Origin: an uncultured Anaeroplasma sp. | Lineage (GTDB): Bacteria; Bacillota_I; Bacilli_A; Acholeplasmatales; Anaeroplasmataceae | Reading direction: 5' to 3' | DNA: 55,563 bases | Assembly: GCA_945919465.1 (NCBI GenBank) | Contig: CAMEJG010000008.1 | Coordinates: 1 to 55,563, forward strand | Shown: positions 1-8,166 of the stretch, one piece after another | Layout: every line of letters begins with the position of its first letter | Position numbering within the stretch: the stretch's first letter is position 1 | Program-made: the position numbers and the translations under genes | The notes under the pieces: generated by a model | Database searches by the model: none | Told to the model about the DNA's origin: nothing | What the model saw: the letters and a program-made list of their open reading frames with translations, nothing else

Positions 1-261
1 CGTAAGGGCTGAAGTATGGTGATTTCTATAGTTTACTATACTTTTTGTTACGGCTGGTATTTTGCTTTGGTCCGCCAACGGCGGGAAATAATCCTGCTTT
101 TTTTATATTTGCTATTATTTTTTTAGGAAAAAAAGATCTATTTTTATGACAATGTATTATTGTTAATATCTAGTGATTATATCGTGAGTAAGTCGTGAGT
201 TAAAAAGAGGTGGCTTAGTTTTCTTTTAAGGTTATTGATAAATTTCATACTGACAAATGCA

Positions 262-399
262 GAAAAATGGGATATGGATTTATATAGAAGATATTAATAA
301 TAATATTAAGCCTAATTATATACAAAGAAAAGCATTAAAGGAATTAAGAAGATATCGAGATATGGGTATCAATAAGGCACTTATTGTTAGTGCAACTGA
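262..399 (+). pseudogene. Fragment of a second copy of the PLD/DEAH helicase
   Basis: This stretch is almost identical to positions 1469-1606 inside the intact helicase gene downstream (codons about 180-225, ending just before the Walker A motif). It has an extra T at about 279 that breaks the frame, no start codon and no continuation. It is therefore a remnant of a paralogous copy and not a gene. A second remnant of the same gene, covering later codons, lies at 7847-7970 in the same orientation. Confidence 0.85.
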
Positions 400-410
400 T
401 TCTTTTGAGC

Positions 411-524
411 CTACACCTCATTGTTACAATTAAAAAAAGTGACTTAAATACTAGATAATTTGCATTTTTTGATGATTTTAAAAGATGCAATTTTTTTGCC
501 TACAACTCATTGGCATAATTAAAG
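411..524. repeat. Short direct repeat flanking a terminator-like hairpin
   Basis: A sequence beginning GCCTACACCTCATTG at 411 recurs as GCCTACAACTCATTG at 499, each followed by an AATTAAA tail. Between them, TTGCATTTTT and AAAAGATGCAA can form a hairpin followed by a run of seven T (about 469-499), which looks like an intrinsic terminator on the plus strand. No gene that would use it survives upstream. The rest of 1-931 shows no intact gene. Confidence 0.4.
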
Positions 525-652
525 TGTTGCGAAAATTGTAAAAATTAAAATAAAAGGTATTGTGAAATATGCACTTTTTAACTTTTTTAGTATTGAAAAA
601 ATGTATTTTTTTTTAATACAATTAATATAGAGATAAGAAAATGGTGATTATA

Positions 653-861
653 ATGCTTAAATGAAAGGCAACGGAAAAATTAAGAAATTGAAAAGAAAAA
701 TATAGTAGTAAATATGCTGTTTTACTTCAAGGAGCAAGACATGTTGGAAAAAGTACTATTGCAGAAAATTTTGCAAAAGAAAACTATAAATCATATATTT
801 TAATTGATTTTTCAAATGTTAGCAAAGAAATTATTGAGATTTTTGATGAATCTAAGCCGCA
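653..861 (+). pseudogene. Remnant of an AAA ATPase (DUF4143-type) N-terminus
   Basis: Read from the ATG at 653, the frame encodes about 70 residues typical of the start of DUF4143-type AAA ATPases, including a P-loop G-A-R-H-V-G-K-S-T (about 731-757) and the ILIDFS strand. It is broken by two in-frame TGA codons at 662 and 689, one where an arginine and one where a tryptophan would be expected. It stops making sense after about 861. The rest of the protein is missing. The TGA codons are read as decay, because intact neighbours use TGA as stop and TGG for tryptophan. Confidence 0.65.
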
Positions 862-898
862 CACTCGTTTATTTATTCTGTAATTAAATGTCAAAATC

Positions 899-907
899 TG
901 GTATACT
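899..907 (+). promoter_or_regulatory. Extended -10 promoter candidate for the helicase operon
   Basis: TGGTATACT is an extended -10 element (TG-N-TATACT). It lies about 25 bases before the helicase start, which has an AAGGAG ribosome binding site at about 916-921. No good -35 box is visible. Confidence 0.4.
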
Positions 908-931
908 GTAGCTAATAAGGAGTTTTAGAAA

Positions 932-3709
932 ATGAAGGATATATTTTTAACTAATTATTCAGATATTAAGTTTCTTGATAAAATTAAAGATTCTATCAAT
1001 AAATGTAATGCTTTTTATTTCTCAGTAAGCTTTATTAAAAAAGCTGGATTAATACTTTTAGAGCATGAATTAGAAGATGCTTTAAAAAGAGGAGTAAAAG
1101 GTAAAATAATTACATCAACATATCAGAATTTTACTGATATAGCTTCCCTAGAAACATTTTATAATTGGATGCAAAAATATCCTATTTTTTCATGTCATTT
1201 AGATTTTGAATCATTTGGTGATAATGGGTTTCATTCAAAAGGATATGTATTTGAATATGATGATGAAGTGGAATTTGTAATAGGTTCTACAAATATAACT
1301 AGATTTGCACTTTTAAAAAATATTGAATGGAATGTATCATTATGTTCTAAAAATGAATTTGAATCTTATAATGAAAGTATAAAAGAATTCGATTATTTAT
1401 GGAATAAAACTTTATTATTAAATAAAGATTTAATTAATGCTTATAAAATAAGATTAGAATATGCTATTGAAAAATGGGATATGGATTATATAGAAGATAT
1501 TAATAATACTATTAAGCCTAATTATATGCAAAAAAAAGCATTAAAGGAATTAAGAAGATATAGAGATATGGGTATCAATAAGGCACTTATTGTTAGTGCG
1601 ACTGGGTCTGGTAAAACTTTCCTAGTGGCCTTTGATGCTAGAAATTATGATGCCAGGAGAGTTTTATTTATTTGCCATAGGGATAAGATTTTAAATGATG
1701 CTAAAGAAACATTTATGAGAATATTTGGTTCTGATAAAACCTATGGATTATTTGTTGGAGATAAAAAAGAAGTTGATTGTGATTTTATTTTTGCATCTAA
1801 TATTATGATGTCACAGCATTTATCTATGTTTGATCCCAAAGAATTCGATTATATATGTATAGATGAAGCACATCACAGTGCTGCATCTAGCTACAAGCAT
1901 ATCATTGAATATTTTCATCCAGGATTCTTACTTGGTATAACTGCGACTCCAGAACGTATGGATAATGAAGATGTATTTGCATTATTCGATAGGAATGTCC
2001 CTTATGAATTAAGATTGAAAGATGCAATTATTAATGATTTGGTTGTACCATTTCACTACTATGGAATTAGGGATAAGCTTGTAGATTATAAATCAAAGGA
2101 TAATTCTAAAATTTCAAGAGAAATAGCTAAGAGTGTAAATGTAGAGTTTATTTGTAATGAAATAGAGAACCATAAACCAAATGGCAAATTAAAAGCTATA
2201 GCTTTCTGTACTACCATAGCTCATGCAAGCTTAATGGCTGAAGGCTTTAATGAAATGGGCTATAATGCTATATCATTAACAGGTAAAAATGATTTAGGAG
2301 TACGTATAAAAGCATTTAATGATTTACAGGATGATAATAATGAACTTGAAATTATATGTGCTGTAGATATATTAAATGAAGGAGTAGATATACCAGAGGT
2401 TAATATGGTTTTATTTTTAAGACCTACTGAATCTCAAACAATATTCTTACAGCAATTAGGTAGAGGTCTTCGTAAATGTGAAGGAAAAGAATATGTTACA
2501 GTTTTAGACTTTATTGGTAATAATTATGATAGATCAATTCAAATAGCAATGGCTTTAGGTACATTAGGTCAATCTACTATTATTGAAAAACCATATTTAA
2601 TGGATTTAGTAAGAACAGATTTCAATTCATTAAATATACCAGGTGTAATTATTAATATAGATTTCTTATCAAAAGAAGAAATTATTAATTATATTAAAAA
2701 TGAGAATTTCAACACTAAGGATTTCTTAACTAAGGATTATTATAATTTTAAAAAGTATTTACATTTAGAAACGTATCCAACTCATATGGATTTTATAAAT
2801 AGTGATTGTGCACCAGATTTAATGAGATTAATTAAATCTAAGATAGATGGTAAAAAGAATAAATGTTATTATAATTTTTTACGTAAAATAGGTGAAGATA
2901 CATTACCTATTTTTACAAATAAACAAATAGCATTTATTGAAGATTTAGAAGAATTATTACCTCTTGTAAGAGTAGATGAATATTTAATTATTAATGATTT
3001 ATTAAATAATAATGATTTAGATTTAAATAGAATTGTTGATTTCAATTCTAAGATTGATATGAAAACATTAAATAATGCTTTATTCTTACTTAAAAAAGAT
3101 AATTTAATAACAGAAGATAATAAATTAAATATTGATAAATTAAATAATGAATTTAAAGATTATCTATTAGATACATTAAATTATGGATTGACTAGATATG
3201 AAATAGAATTTGATGAATATGAAGGTTTATTTAGATTATATGGTAATTATTATAAAGAACAAATAATGAGAGTATTATGCCAAAAAGGCTTAATGTTTAT
3301 GAAAGGTACTAAATTTGATGAAGATGGTACAACTTATATTTTTGTTGGTTTAAAAAAAGATAAGTCTAAACAAGAAAGAACAAATTATAAAGATAAATTC
3401 CTATCATCTAAGGTTTTCCAGTGGGAATCTGAAAATGATACAACATGGGATAATCCTGTAGGTGAGAAATTAATTAATACTAAAGTAATACATTTATTTA
3501 TAAGAAAAATGGATGATGAAGATGGAATAACATTACCATTTACTTATTTTGGTACAGGAAGATTTGAAAATGGAAGAGAATCATTTGTAGAAGTATTAAA
3601 TAAAGATGGTTCTAAATCAAATGCAGCTACATTATTATTTGATATTATTTTAGATAAAGAAGTACCAAAAGAATATTATTTCGATTTTGAAATACCAGAA
3701 GGTGATTAA
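932..3709 (+). CDS. PLD-domain DEAD/DEAH-box helicase with C-terminal DUF3427
   Basis: Superfamily 2 helicase of 925 residues, a normal size for this family. Residues about 1-170 form a phospholipase-D-like domain with a single H-x-K (about residue 102) and a GSTN segment. The helicase core follows: Walker A T-G-S-G-K-T near 225-230, DEAH at 311-314, a C-terminal helicase domain with QQLGRGLR, and a DUF3427 region at the end. Such proteins are thought to act on DNA as nuclease-helicases; the substrate is unknown. It begins an operon with a Nudix hydrolase and a SWIM protein. The ATG has an upstream AAGGAG. Two fragments of a paralogous copy flank the island. A defence role is inferred from domains and neighbours and is not shown. 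Confidence 0.9.
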   Translation: MKDIFLTNYSDIKFLDKIKDSINKCNAFYFSVSFIKKAGLILLEHELEDALKRGVKGKIITSTYQNFTDIASLETFYNWMQKYPIFSCHLDFESFGDNGFHSKGYVFEYDDEVEFVIGSTNITRFALLKNIEWNVSLCSKNEFESYNESIKEFDYLWNKTLLLNKDLINAYKIRLEYAIEKWDMDYIEDINNTIKPNYMQKKALKELRRYRDMGINKALIVSATGSGKTFLVAFDARNYDARRVLFICHRDKILNDAKETFMRIFGSDKTYGLFVGDKKEVDCDFIFASNIMMSQHLSMFDPKEFDYICIDEAHHSAASSYKHIIEYFHPGFLLGITATPERMDNEDVFALFDRNVPYELRLKDAIINDLVVPFHYYGIRDKLVDYKSKDNSKISREIAKSVNVEFICNEIENHKPNGKLKAIAFCTTIAHASLMAEGFNEMGYNAISLTGKNDLGVRIKAFNDLQDDNNELEIICAVDILNEGVDIPEVNMVLFLRPTESQTIFLQQLGRGLRKCEGKEYVTVLDFIGNNYDRSIQIAMALGTLGQSTIIEKPYLMDLVRTDFNSLNIPGVIINIDFLSKEEIINYIKNENFNTKDFLTKDYYNFKKYLHLETYPTHMDFINSDCAPDLMRLIKSKIDGKKNKCYYNFLRKIGEDTLPIFTNKQIAFIEDLEELLPLVRVDEYLIINDLLNNNDLDLNRIVDFNSKIDMKTLNNALFLLKKDNLITEDNKLNIDKLNNEFKDYLLDTLNYGLTRYEIEFDEYEGLFRLYGNYYKEQIMRVLCQKGLMFMKGTKFDEDGTTYIFVGLKKDKSKQERTNYKDKFLSSKVFQWESENDTTWDNPVGEKLINTKVIHLFIRKMDDEDGITLPFTYFGTGRFENGRESFVEVLNKDGSKSNAATLLFDIILDKEVPKEYYFDFEIPEGD

Positions 3710-3710
3710 A

Positions 3711-4124
3711 TTGAAGCATTATGAAGTAGTATGTGCAATTATATATAACGATGAAAATAAAATATTTTGTACAAAAAGAGGACCAGGAAGAGCTTTAGAA
3801 GGTAAATGGGAATTTCCAGGTGGTAAAGTAGAAAAAGATGAAACTCATGAAGAAACTATAGTAAGAGAAATAAAAGAAGAATTAAACTCTATTGTAAAAC
3901 CTATAAAATACATAGGATTATCAAGCTATGAATATCATAATTTATCACCATATGATGATTTTTCTATTACTTTATATGCATATAAATGTAAGCTTATAAG
4001 AGGTGATTTAACATTATCTGAGCATACAGATTCAAAATGGGTAACAGTAGAAGAAATGAAGAATATGAATTTTGCAGAAGCTGATAAGCCATTAATTGAA
4101 TTATTAAAGAAGGTGATTTTTTAA
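3711..4124 (+). CDS. Nudix hydrolase (MutT-like)
   Basis: A small Nudix pyrophosphohydrolase. The Nudix box runs G-K-V-E-K-D-E-T through REIKEEL with the expected spacing; the wider protein resembles MutT/CTP-pyrophosphohydrolase types that clear damaged or unusual nucleotides. The start is taken as TTG at 3711 because the sequence AAGGTGAT at 3699-3706 gives a well-placed ribosome binding site. That site overlaps the helicase stop codon, so the two genes are translationally coupled. Residues encoded further upstream belong to the helicase end. The length, 137 residues, is normal. Substrate cannot be read from the sequence. Confidence 0.85.
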   Translation: MKHYEVVCAIIYNDENKIFCTKRGPGRALEGKWEFPGGKVEKDETHEETIVREIKEELNSIVKPIKYIGLSSYEYHNLSPYDDFSITLYAYKCKLIRGDLTLSEHTDSKWVTVEEMKNMNFAEADKPLIELLKKVIF

Positions 4125-4582
4125 TGAAATTTATAAATCTTGCAAGTTGTAATTCACAATTTCGTGGATTGGATTGTTACAATGAAAAAAAAGTAATTGG
4201 ATATGAAAAAATAAACGATAATGAATATAAATCTAAGGTTAAAGGAAGTAATGGAGAAACCTATGATGTTTTTATTAACATAACACGACCTAGAAGTTCA
4301 AGTTGCAATTGTGCATTTGCTAATGGTAGAAGAGTTGTATGTAAGCATATGATAGCTACATATTTTGCGATAAATCCAAATAAAGTTAAAGAATTTAATG
4401 ATGATGTTGAAAGAATAAATCGTGAATACGAAGAAGCTTTAACTAGGGAAAGAGAATATAAGATTAAAGAAATTATTAAATATGTTAATTCATTAACTGC
4501 GAAAGCAGCACGTCAAGAATTAATAGAAAAACTTATTGATGAATACGATGGGGAAATGGAACGAAAGAATAGATATTGGTAA
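4124..4582 (+). CDS. Small SWIM zinc-finger protein
   Basis: A 152-residue protein with one SWIM motif: C-x-C at the Ser-Ser-Ser-Cys-Asn-Cys segment followed by C-K-H about ten residues on (about residues 64-79). The second half is charged and helical. SWIM fingers bind nucleic acids or proteins and often accompany helicases. Its ATG shares one base with the TAA stop of the Nudix gene (TAATG), so the helicase, Nudix and SWIM genes form one coupled operon. A second SWIM protein, fused to an SNF2 helicase, is encoded at 31017. The precise role is unknown. Confidence 0.8.
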   Translation: MKFINLASCNSQFRGLDCYNEKKVIGYEKINDNEYKSKVKGSNGETYDVFINITRPRSSSCNCAFANGRRVVCKHMIATYFAINPNKVKEFNDDVERINREYEEALTREREYKIKEIIKYVNSLTAKAARQELIEKLIDEYDGEMERKNRYW

Positions 4583-4821
4583 GATTTATGAAATTTTGTT
4601 GACTGCTAAATTACATAAGAAAAATAATAATATAATGAATCATAATATAAATGGAGTAAGCTATTTTAATTTGACTTTATTTGAGTCAAAACATTTAGGA
4701 TTGCTCCCTTTAATGCAATAATGATATACTTTATATGCGTATAAATTAATATTTTTTTATTTCAAACTTGCGCATAATGGTGTTTTGACAAATAATATAA
4801 GTGCGTATAGAGGTGAATATA

Positions 4822-5061
4822 ATGACTTTTGAAAGAAAAATAAAAATTATAATTATTTAGCATCAATCGCTCCAAAACCACAAAAGCATACATGTCCAGT
4901 ATGTGGTAAATATGTATTTGCCGATATTGATGATTTTGACATTTGTCCTATTTTGTAATTGGGAGAATGATTCATATGGAGAAGAATATACTGATAGTGA
5001 TGGAGGAGCCAACACTATATCTTTAAATGAAACAAGACGTAATTGGAATTCAAATAATTAA
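4822..5061 (+). pseudogene. Frameshifted CPCC-family cysteine-rich protein
   Basis: The region encodes a small protein of the cysteine-rich CPCC type (T-C-P-V-C-G ... C-P-I-C-N-W-E, then a conserved GGAN-ISLNE stretch and NW near the end). A good AGAGGTG ribosome binding site precedes ATG 4822. The frame is broken twice in homopolymers: one A appears to be missing near 4837-4843, and one T appears to be extra near 4945-4950. The two shifts compensate, so the rest reads to TAA at 5061. Either the gene has recently decayed or both are homopolymer sequencing errors; read data would settle it. Confidence 0.75.
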
Positions 5062-5070
5062 TTAAATTAG

Positions 5071-5132
5071 GGAATAGCCTCATATAATTTGAATTAAACT
5101 TATTCAAATTTTAGGTTATTCCATTTTATTTA
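5071..5132 (+). terminator. Long bipartite terminator hairpin after the CPCC gene
   Basis: GGAATAGCCT (5071-5080) pairs with AGGTTATTCC (about 5113-5122), and an inner stem pairs TTTGAAT with ATTCAAA. A T-rich tail follows. The rest of 4583-5300 holds no other gene that can be supported. Confidence 0.6.
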
Positions 5133-5220
5133 AATATTTATTTTAATATTTCAAAATAGAGCAGAATATCCAATTAATTATGAATATTTCTTGATACTTT
5201 AAAAGAGTATTAGAAAATTA

Positions 5221-5264
5221 TTTGTCATAAAAATCAATATAAATTAAGTTGAAAATATGACAAA
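5221..5264. promoter_or_regulatory. Inverted repeat TTTGTCAT...ATGACAAA, likely Xre operator
   Basis: Two perfect 8-base half-sites, 5221-5228 and 5257-5264, are placed upstream of and inside the promoter of the Xre regulator gene. The downstream arm lies between the -35 and -10 boxes. This is the layout expected for autoregulation by the Xre protein. Confidence 0.45.
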
Positions 5265-5277
5265 ATTATAATATAAT
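5249..5277 (+). promoter_or_regulatory. Promoter of the Xre / ImmA-IrrE / PIN operon
   Basis: TTGAAA at 5249-5254, a 17-base spacer, then TATAAT at 5272-5277. The regulator ATG is 24 bases further on and is preceded by GGAGG. Confidence 0.75.
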
Positions 5278-5300
5278 AATATTGAAATGGAGGCACTATT

Positions 5301-5633
5301 ATGGCAAATATAGTTGGAGTCAATATAAAAAAATTAAGAGAAGAAATGAAATTAAATCAATCAAACCTTGCAAATTTCCTTAATGTTGATCAAAGTTTGA
5401 TTTCAAAAATTGAAAATGGAGAAAGATCATTATCTATTGATATGCTTGAAAAACTTGCTTGTCTTTTTGGGGTTACTATTGATGAAATGGAAAATGAAAA
5501 TCCAAAAAAATCATCATACTCTATAGCATTTAGGGCAAATGAATTATCTTATGATGATTTGGAAACTATTTATGCTATTAATAAAATTGCAATGAATGTT
5601 TCATTTATGACTGAAAGACTAAAAGGGGAATAA
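5301..5633 (+). CDS. Xre-family HTH regulator
   Basis: A 110-residue protein whose first 60 residues form a Cro/C1-type helix-turn-helix (LREEMKLNQSNLANFLNV, then SLISKIENGERS). The last 50 residues form a short helical tail. It is the first gene of a three-gene operon with an ImmA/IrrE-type protease and a PIN-like protein, separated from the protease by only two bases. By analogy with ImmR/ImmA the protease may cleave or regulate this repressor, and the repressor probably binds the inverted repeat at 5221-5264. The ribosome binding site is GGAGG. Confidence 0.85.
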   Translation: MANIVGVNIKKLREEMKLNQSNLANFLNVDQSLISKIENGERSLSIDMLEKLACLFGVTIDEMENENPKKSSYSIAFRANELSYDDLETIYAINKIAMNVSFMTERLKGE

Positions 5634-5635
5634 TT

Positions 5636-6388
5636 ATGGATTTAACTGATTTAATGACAAAGGCTGAGATTATTAGAAAGAAAATGGGCGAAGATTGTAA
5701 TTCGCCTATTGATATTTTATCTTTAGTTCAAAATATGGATAATTTAACATTAGTATACTATCCAATGGGCAGTAATATCAGTGGAATTTGTATTAAGAAC
5801 AAAGATGGTAATTGCACTATAGCAATAAACTCATTGATGACTTTAGGTAGACAAAGATTTTCCTTAGCACATGAACTATATCATTATTATTTTGATGAAA
5901 ATATGGTAAATATTTGTTCAAAGAAAATTGGTACAGGCGAAGAAAACGAAAGAAAAGCTGATATATTCGCTTCTTACTTATTAATGCCTAGAACAGCATT
6001 ATACGAAAAAATAGTAAGTTTAAAAAATGATATAAGTAGTAAATTGACATTAGAAGACGTTATTAGAATCGAGCAATACTTCAAGGTTAGTCATCAGACA
6101 GCGTTATATCAGCTCCTTAATTGTAGATTTATTACTAAAAGAGAATTTGAACTATATATGAACATAAAAGTTAGAAGAGAAGCAGAACTTCTAGGCTTTA
6201 ATTCAGATCTATATAAACCCACAAGTGAAGATAAGCAATATTGTACATATGGTAAATATCTAAATTTAGCAAAGCAAATGCTAGATAAAGAATTGATATC
6301 AAATGGTAAATATGAAGAGCTATTATTAGATGCCTTTAGATCAGATTTGGTTTACGGACTAGAAGAAGGTGGTGACGTTATTGACTGA
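5636..6388 (+). CDS. ImmA/IrrE-family metallo-endopeptidase
   Basis: A 250-residue protein with the zinc-protease motif H-E-x-x-H at residues 79-83 (AHELYHYYFD) and the downstream helix E-N-E-R-K-A-D-I-F-A-S-Y-L-L-M-P that supplies the third ligand. This is the signature of the ImmA/IrrE (COG2856) family, whose members cleave Xre-type repressors in mobile elements or act with stress-response regulators. The C-terminal half is helical. It is preceded by AAAGGGG and lies between its putative target repressor and a PIN-like gene with which it overlaps. It ends with TGA, showing that TGA is a stop in this genome. Confidence 0.88.
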   Translation: MDLTDLMTKAEIIRKKMGEDCNSPIDILSLVQNMDNLTLVYYPMGSNISGICIKNKDGNCTIAINSLMTLGRQRFSLAHELYHYYFDENMVNICSKKIGTGEENERKADIFASYLLMPRTALYEKIVSLKNDISSKLTLEDVIRIEQYFKVSHQTALYQLLNCRFITKREFELYMNIKVRREAELLGFNSDLYKPTSEDKQYCTYGKYLNLAKQMLDKELISNGKYEELLLDAFRSDLVYGLEEGGDVID

Positions 6389-6923
6389 ACCATTATTTTT
6401 TGATACCGATTGTATCTCAGCGTTTCTGTGGGTTGATAATGAAAGTATTTTGGGAAAGCTTTTTCCTGGAAGAATTGTAATACCAAAAGAAGTTTATGAT
6501 GAGTTATCTAATCCGAAAGTTAATCAAATAAAACATTTGAAGAATCAAGTTGATTTAATGATAAAAAATGGACAAGCTGTTATTGAAACAATTGATATTA
6601 ATTCAAAAGAATATAAATTATATAAAAAACTAACAACAAGGCCAGATCCTGGGAAAAAGATTATAGGTAAAGGTGAAGCTGCATCTATTTCTTTGGCTAA
6701 AGAAAGAAATGGTATAGTTGCAAGTAATAATTTAAAAGATATTTCTTATTATATTGAGGAATTTGGGCTAATACATTATACAACAGGCGATATTATGATG
6801 ATGGCTCTTAGTAAAGGTTTAATAAATGAGGAACAAGGTAATGTCATATGGGCTAATATGATTTCTAAGCGTCGGAAGCTAGGTTATTTAACATTTAGTG
6901 ATTACATCAATTCACAAATATAA
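6381..6923 (+). CDS. PIN-like nuclease-fold protein of a toxin-type module
   Basis: A protein of about 180 residues with the outline of a PIN-like domain: an early aspartate after a hydrophobic strand (FFDTDCISAFLW), a mid-protein conserved G-K-G-E-A-A-S-I-S-L-A segment with its acidic residue, and a later strand with acidic/Asn residues near V-A-S-N-N. PIN proteins are typically metal-dependent RNases. The TTG at 6381 is preferred as start because AAGGTGGTGA at 6366-6375 is well placed; a GTG at 6369 would lie inside that site. It overlaps the protease gene by 8 bases. Together with the Xre and ImmA/IrrE genes this looks like a three-part toxin-antitoxin module; activity is inferred. Confidence 0.72.
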   Translation: MTEPLFFDTDCISAFLWVDNESILGKLFPGRIVIPKEVYDELSNPKVNQIKHLKNQVDLMIKNGQAVIETIDINSKEYKLYKKLTTRPDPGKKIIGKGEAASISLAKERNGIVASNNLKDISYYIEEFGLIHYTTGDIMMMALSKGLINEEQGNVIWANMISKRRKLGYLTFSDYINSQI

Positions 6924-6952
6924 TAATTAATCACCACTTAAAAATCATACCC

Positions 6953-7004
6953 TTAAATGAATAAAGACATAATTGTAATTCAAATAATTTATAAAATTAG
7001 GGAG
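6953..7004 (+). pseudogene. Duplicated tail of the CPCC gene
   Basis: These 50 bases match the last codons and stop region of the broken CPCC gene (about 5023-5074), including the shared AATTCAAATAAT and AAATTAGGGA blocks, with scattered substitutions. No upstream part of the gene is present. It shows that this island has gained and lost more than one CPCC-type gene. The copy ends just before the ribosome binding site of the next small gene. Confidence 0.6.
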
Positions 7005-7014
7005 AGCAAAATAT

Positions 7015-7302
7015 ATGACGACAGAAGAAAAAGATTTATTTAAAAGATTTATTAATGATGACGTTTATCATAATGATATTTCATATAAATTCACTATGAA
7101 ATCTGGTGATGTATTCATTGTTAAATATGATGGTGAAGGAGAATCAGATATTAATCCATTTACTGGGGATGATGACTATTATTATGGATTTGTTTTTCAT
7201 ATAATTAAGGTATTAAATGATTCAAGTGGTAATTATTGTGATGATTCTTTAGTAGAAATATCTAAGTATGATTATCCTATTGAAATAATGAAGATATCTT
7301 AA
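7015..7302 (+). CDS. Small acidic protein, unknown function
   Basis: An intact 95-residue acidic protein with GGGAGA before the ATG. It appears to be a small alpha/beta domain; it has a D-G-E-G-E-S-D run and a Y-Y-Y-G strand but no recognised motif. It follows a CPCC-gene remnant and precedes another decayed small gene. The company of small, single-domain, fast-decaying genes resembles immunity-gene clusters of polymorphic toxins, but that is context only. No function is assigned. Confidence 0.6.
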   Translation: MTTEEKDLFKRFINDDVYHNDISYKFTMKSGDVFIVKYDGEGESDINPFTGDDDYYYGFVFHIIKVLNDSSGNYCDDSLVEISKYDYPIEIMKIS

Positions 7303-7362
7303 ATGGTTTATATTAAATAGGAATAATATGAGATGTTCAAGAAAACTGTAGGAGAAAAATAA

Positions 7363-7683
7363 AATGGATTCAAAAGAACTTAATCAATTAATGTTGGATG
7401 TTATTCCCAAAATAACAAAAAATTTGAAGAAGAAACTAGTTGGTAAGAAGGAATTGATATAGGAAGTTTTGTTGTATTTGAAGATGTATTTATGCCATTT
7501 TTGGAATCTAAGGTTGAAGTTAATGATATTGTTATGATCGATAAGATTTATTCTTTTATTGAACAATTATGTGATATTAAAGATGAATACGTTCAAAACG
7601 TACTGAATGTAGCAATTTTTGAAAATATTGCCGATTTCGTTAATCCAGAACCTTATGTAAAGCATTTGAAAGAAAAAACATAA
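7363..7683 (+). pseudogene. Decayed small acidic protein gene
   Basis: Starting at the ATG at 7363 the frame shifts by one base in an A-run near 7415-7425. After the shift it continues in another frame, where a TAA at about 7443 replaces what was probably a CAA (Gln) codon. From there it is open to TAA at 7683. The joined product of about 106 residues is acidic and has a W-x-E-G-I-D-I-G-S-F segment and a C-terminal helix, reminiscent of small immunity-like families (possibly DUF7674; from memory). One frameshift plus one nonsense change mark it as a pseudogene. Confidence 0.65.
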
Positions 7684-7727
7684 GGATATATAACAATAAC
7701 TATCACAAATAATTTTATGTAACATAA

Positions 7728-7760
7728 GACTCACAATAAATATTTTGTGGGTCATTATTT
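7728..7760 (+). terminator. Intrinsic terminator
   Basis: GACTCACAA (7728-7736) pairs with TTGTGGGTC (7745-7753) and is followed by a T-rich tail. It ends the decayed small-gene transcript. Confidence 0.6.
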
Positions 7761-7846
7761 TTAGATTAAATAATAATATCATTTATCATATTATTAATTA
7801 TTATTACGAATTCTTAAATCATACGTTATGCATAAGAGTGAATGTT

Positions 7847-7970
7847 ATCACAGTGCTGCATCTTGCTACAAGTATATCATTGAATATTTTCATCCTGGAT
7901 TTTTACTTGGTATAACTGCAACTTTAGAACGTCTAGATAATGAGGATGTATTTGCATTATTTAATAGATA
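7847..7970 (+). pseudogene. Second fragment of the paralogous PLD/DEAH helicase
   Basis: This segment matches 1870-1993 of the intact helicase (codons about 314-355, starting within the DEAH box region: H-S-A-A-S ... G-I-T-A-T). Several substitutions are present, including Pro to Leu in the conserved T-A-T-P-E-R motif. The open frame around it (7828-8019) is only this fragment with random ends. Together with 262-399 it may be the remains of one older helicase copy split by the island. Confidence 0.85.
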
Positions 7971-8080
7971 TCTTGTTTATATATTTAGAATATTAAGTAA
8001 CATTTTAAGCAAGATTTAATCAAGATAATTGAAAAATAATAGATATTATATTAAATTATATAACAAGGAGTGATTTTAAT

Positions 8081-8143
8081 ATGTATAAACCACCTTTTAG
8101 TATAATAAAACAAATGCATAAGATTTATATAACATATTTTTAA
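8081..8143 (+). pseudogene. Stub of a Fic-like gene start
   Basis: A 20-codon frame with a strong AAGGAGTGA ribosome binding site begins M-Y-K-P-P-F-S-I, which is how many Fic-family (DUF4172-type) proteins begin. It then diverges into random residues and stops. It is probably a truncated gene start. The match is only eight residues, so the identification is tentative. Confidence 0.35.
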
Positions 8144-8166
8144 TAAATATTTCTAGCGGAGGTCAA

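Noticed and set aside
653-861. In-frame TGA codons as tryptophan (genetic code 4)
   Set aside because: One TGA falls at a position expected to be arginine, and intact genes in the window end with TGA and use TGG for tryptophan. The stretch is a decayed gene.
4536-4721. Short open frame after the SWIM gene
   Set aside because: It starts inside the SWIM gene in another frame, has no ribosome site and no sensible protein features.
7384-7782. Minus-strand frames opposite the decayed small gene
   Set aside because: They are antisense to recognisable coding remnants and made of low-complexity residues.
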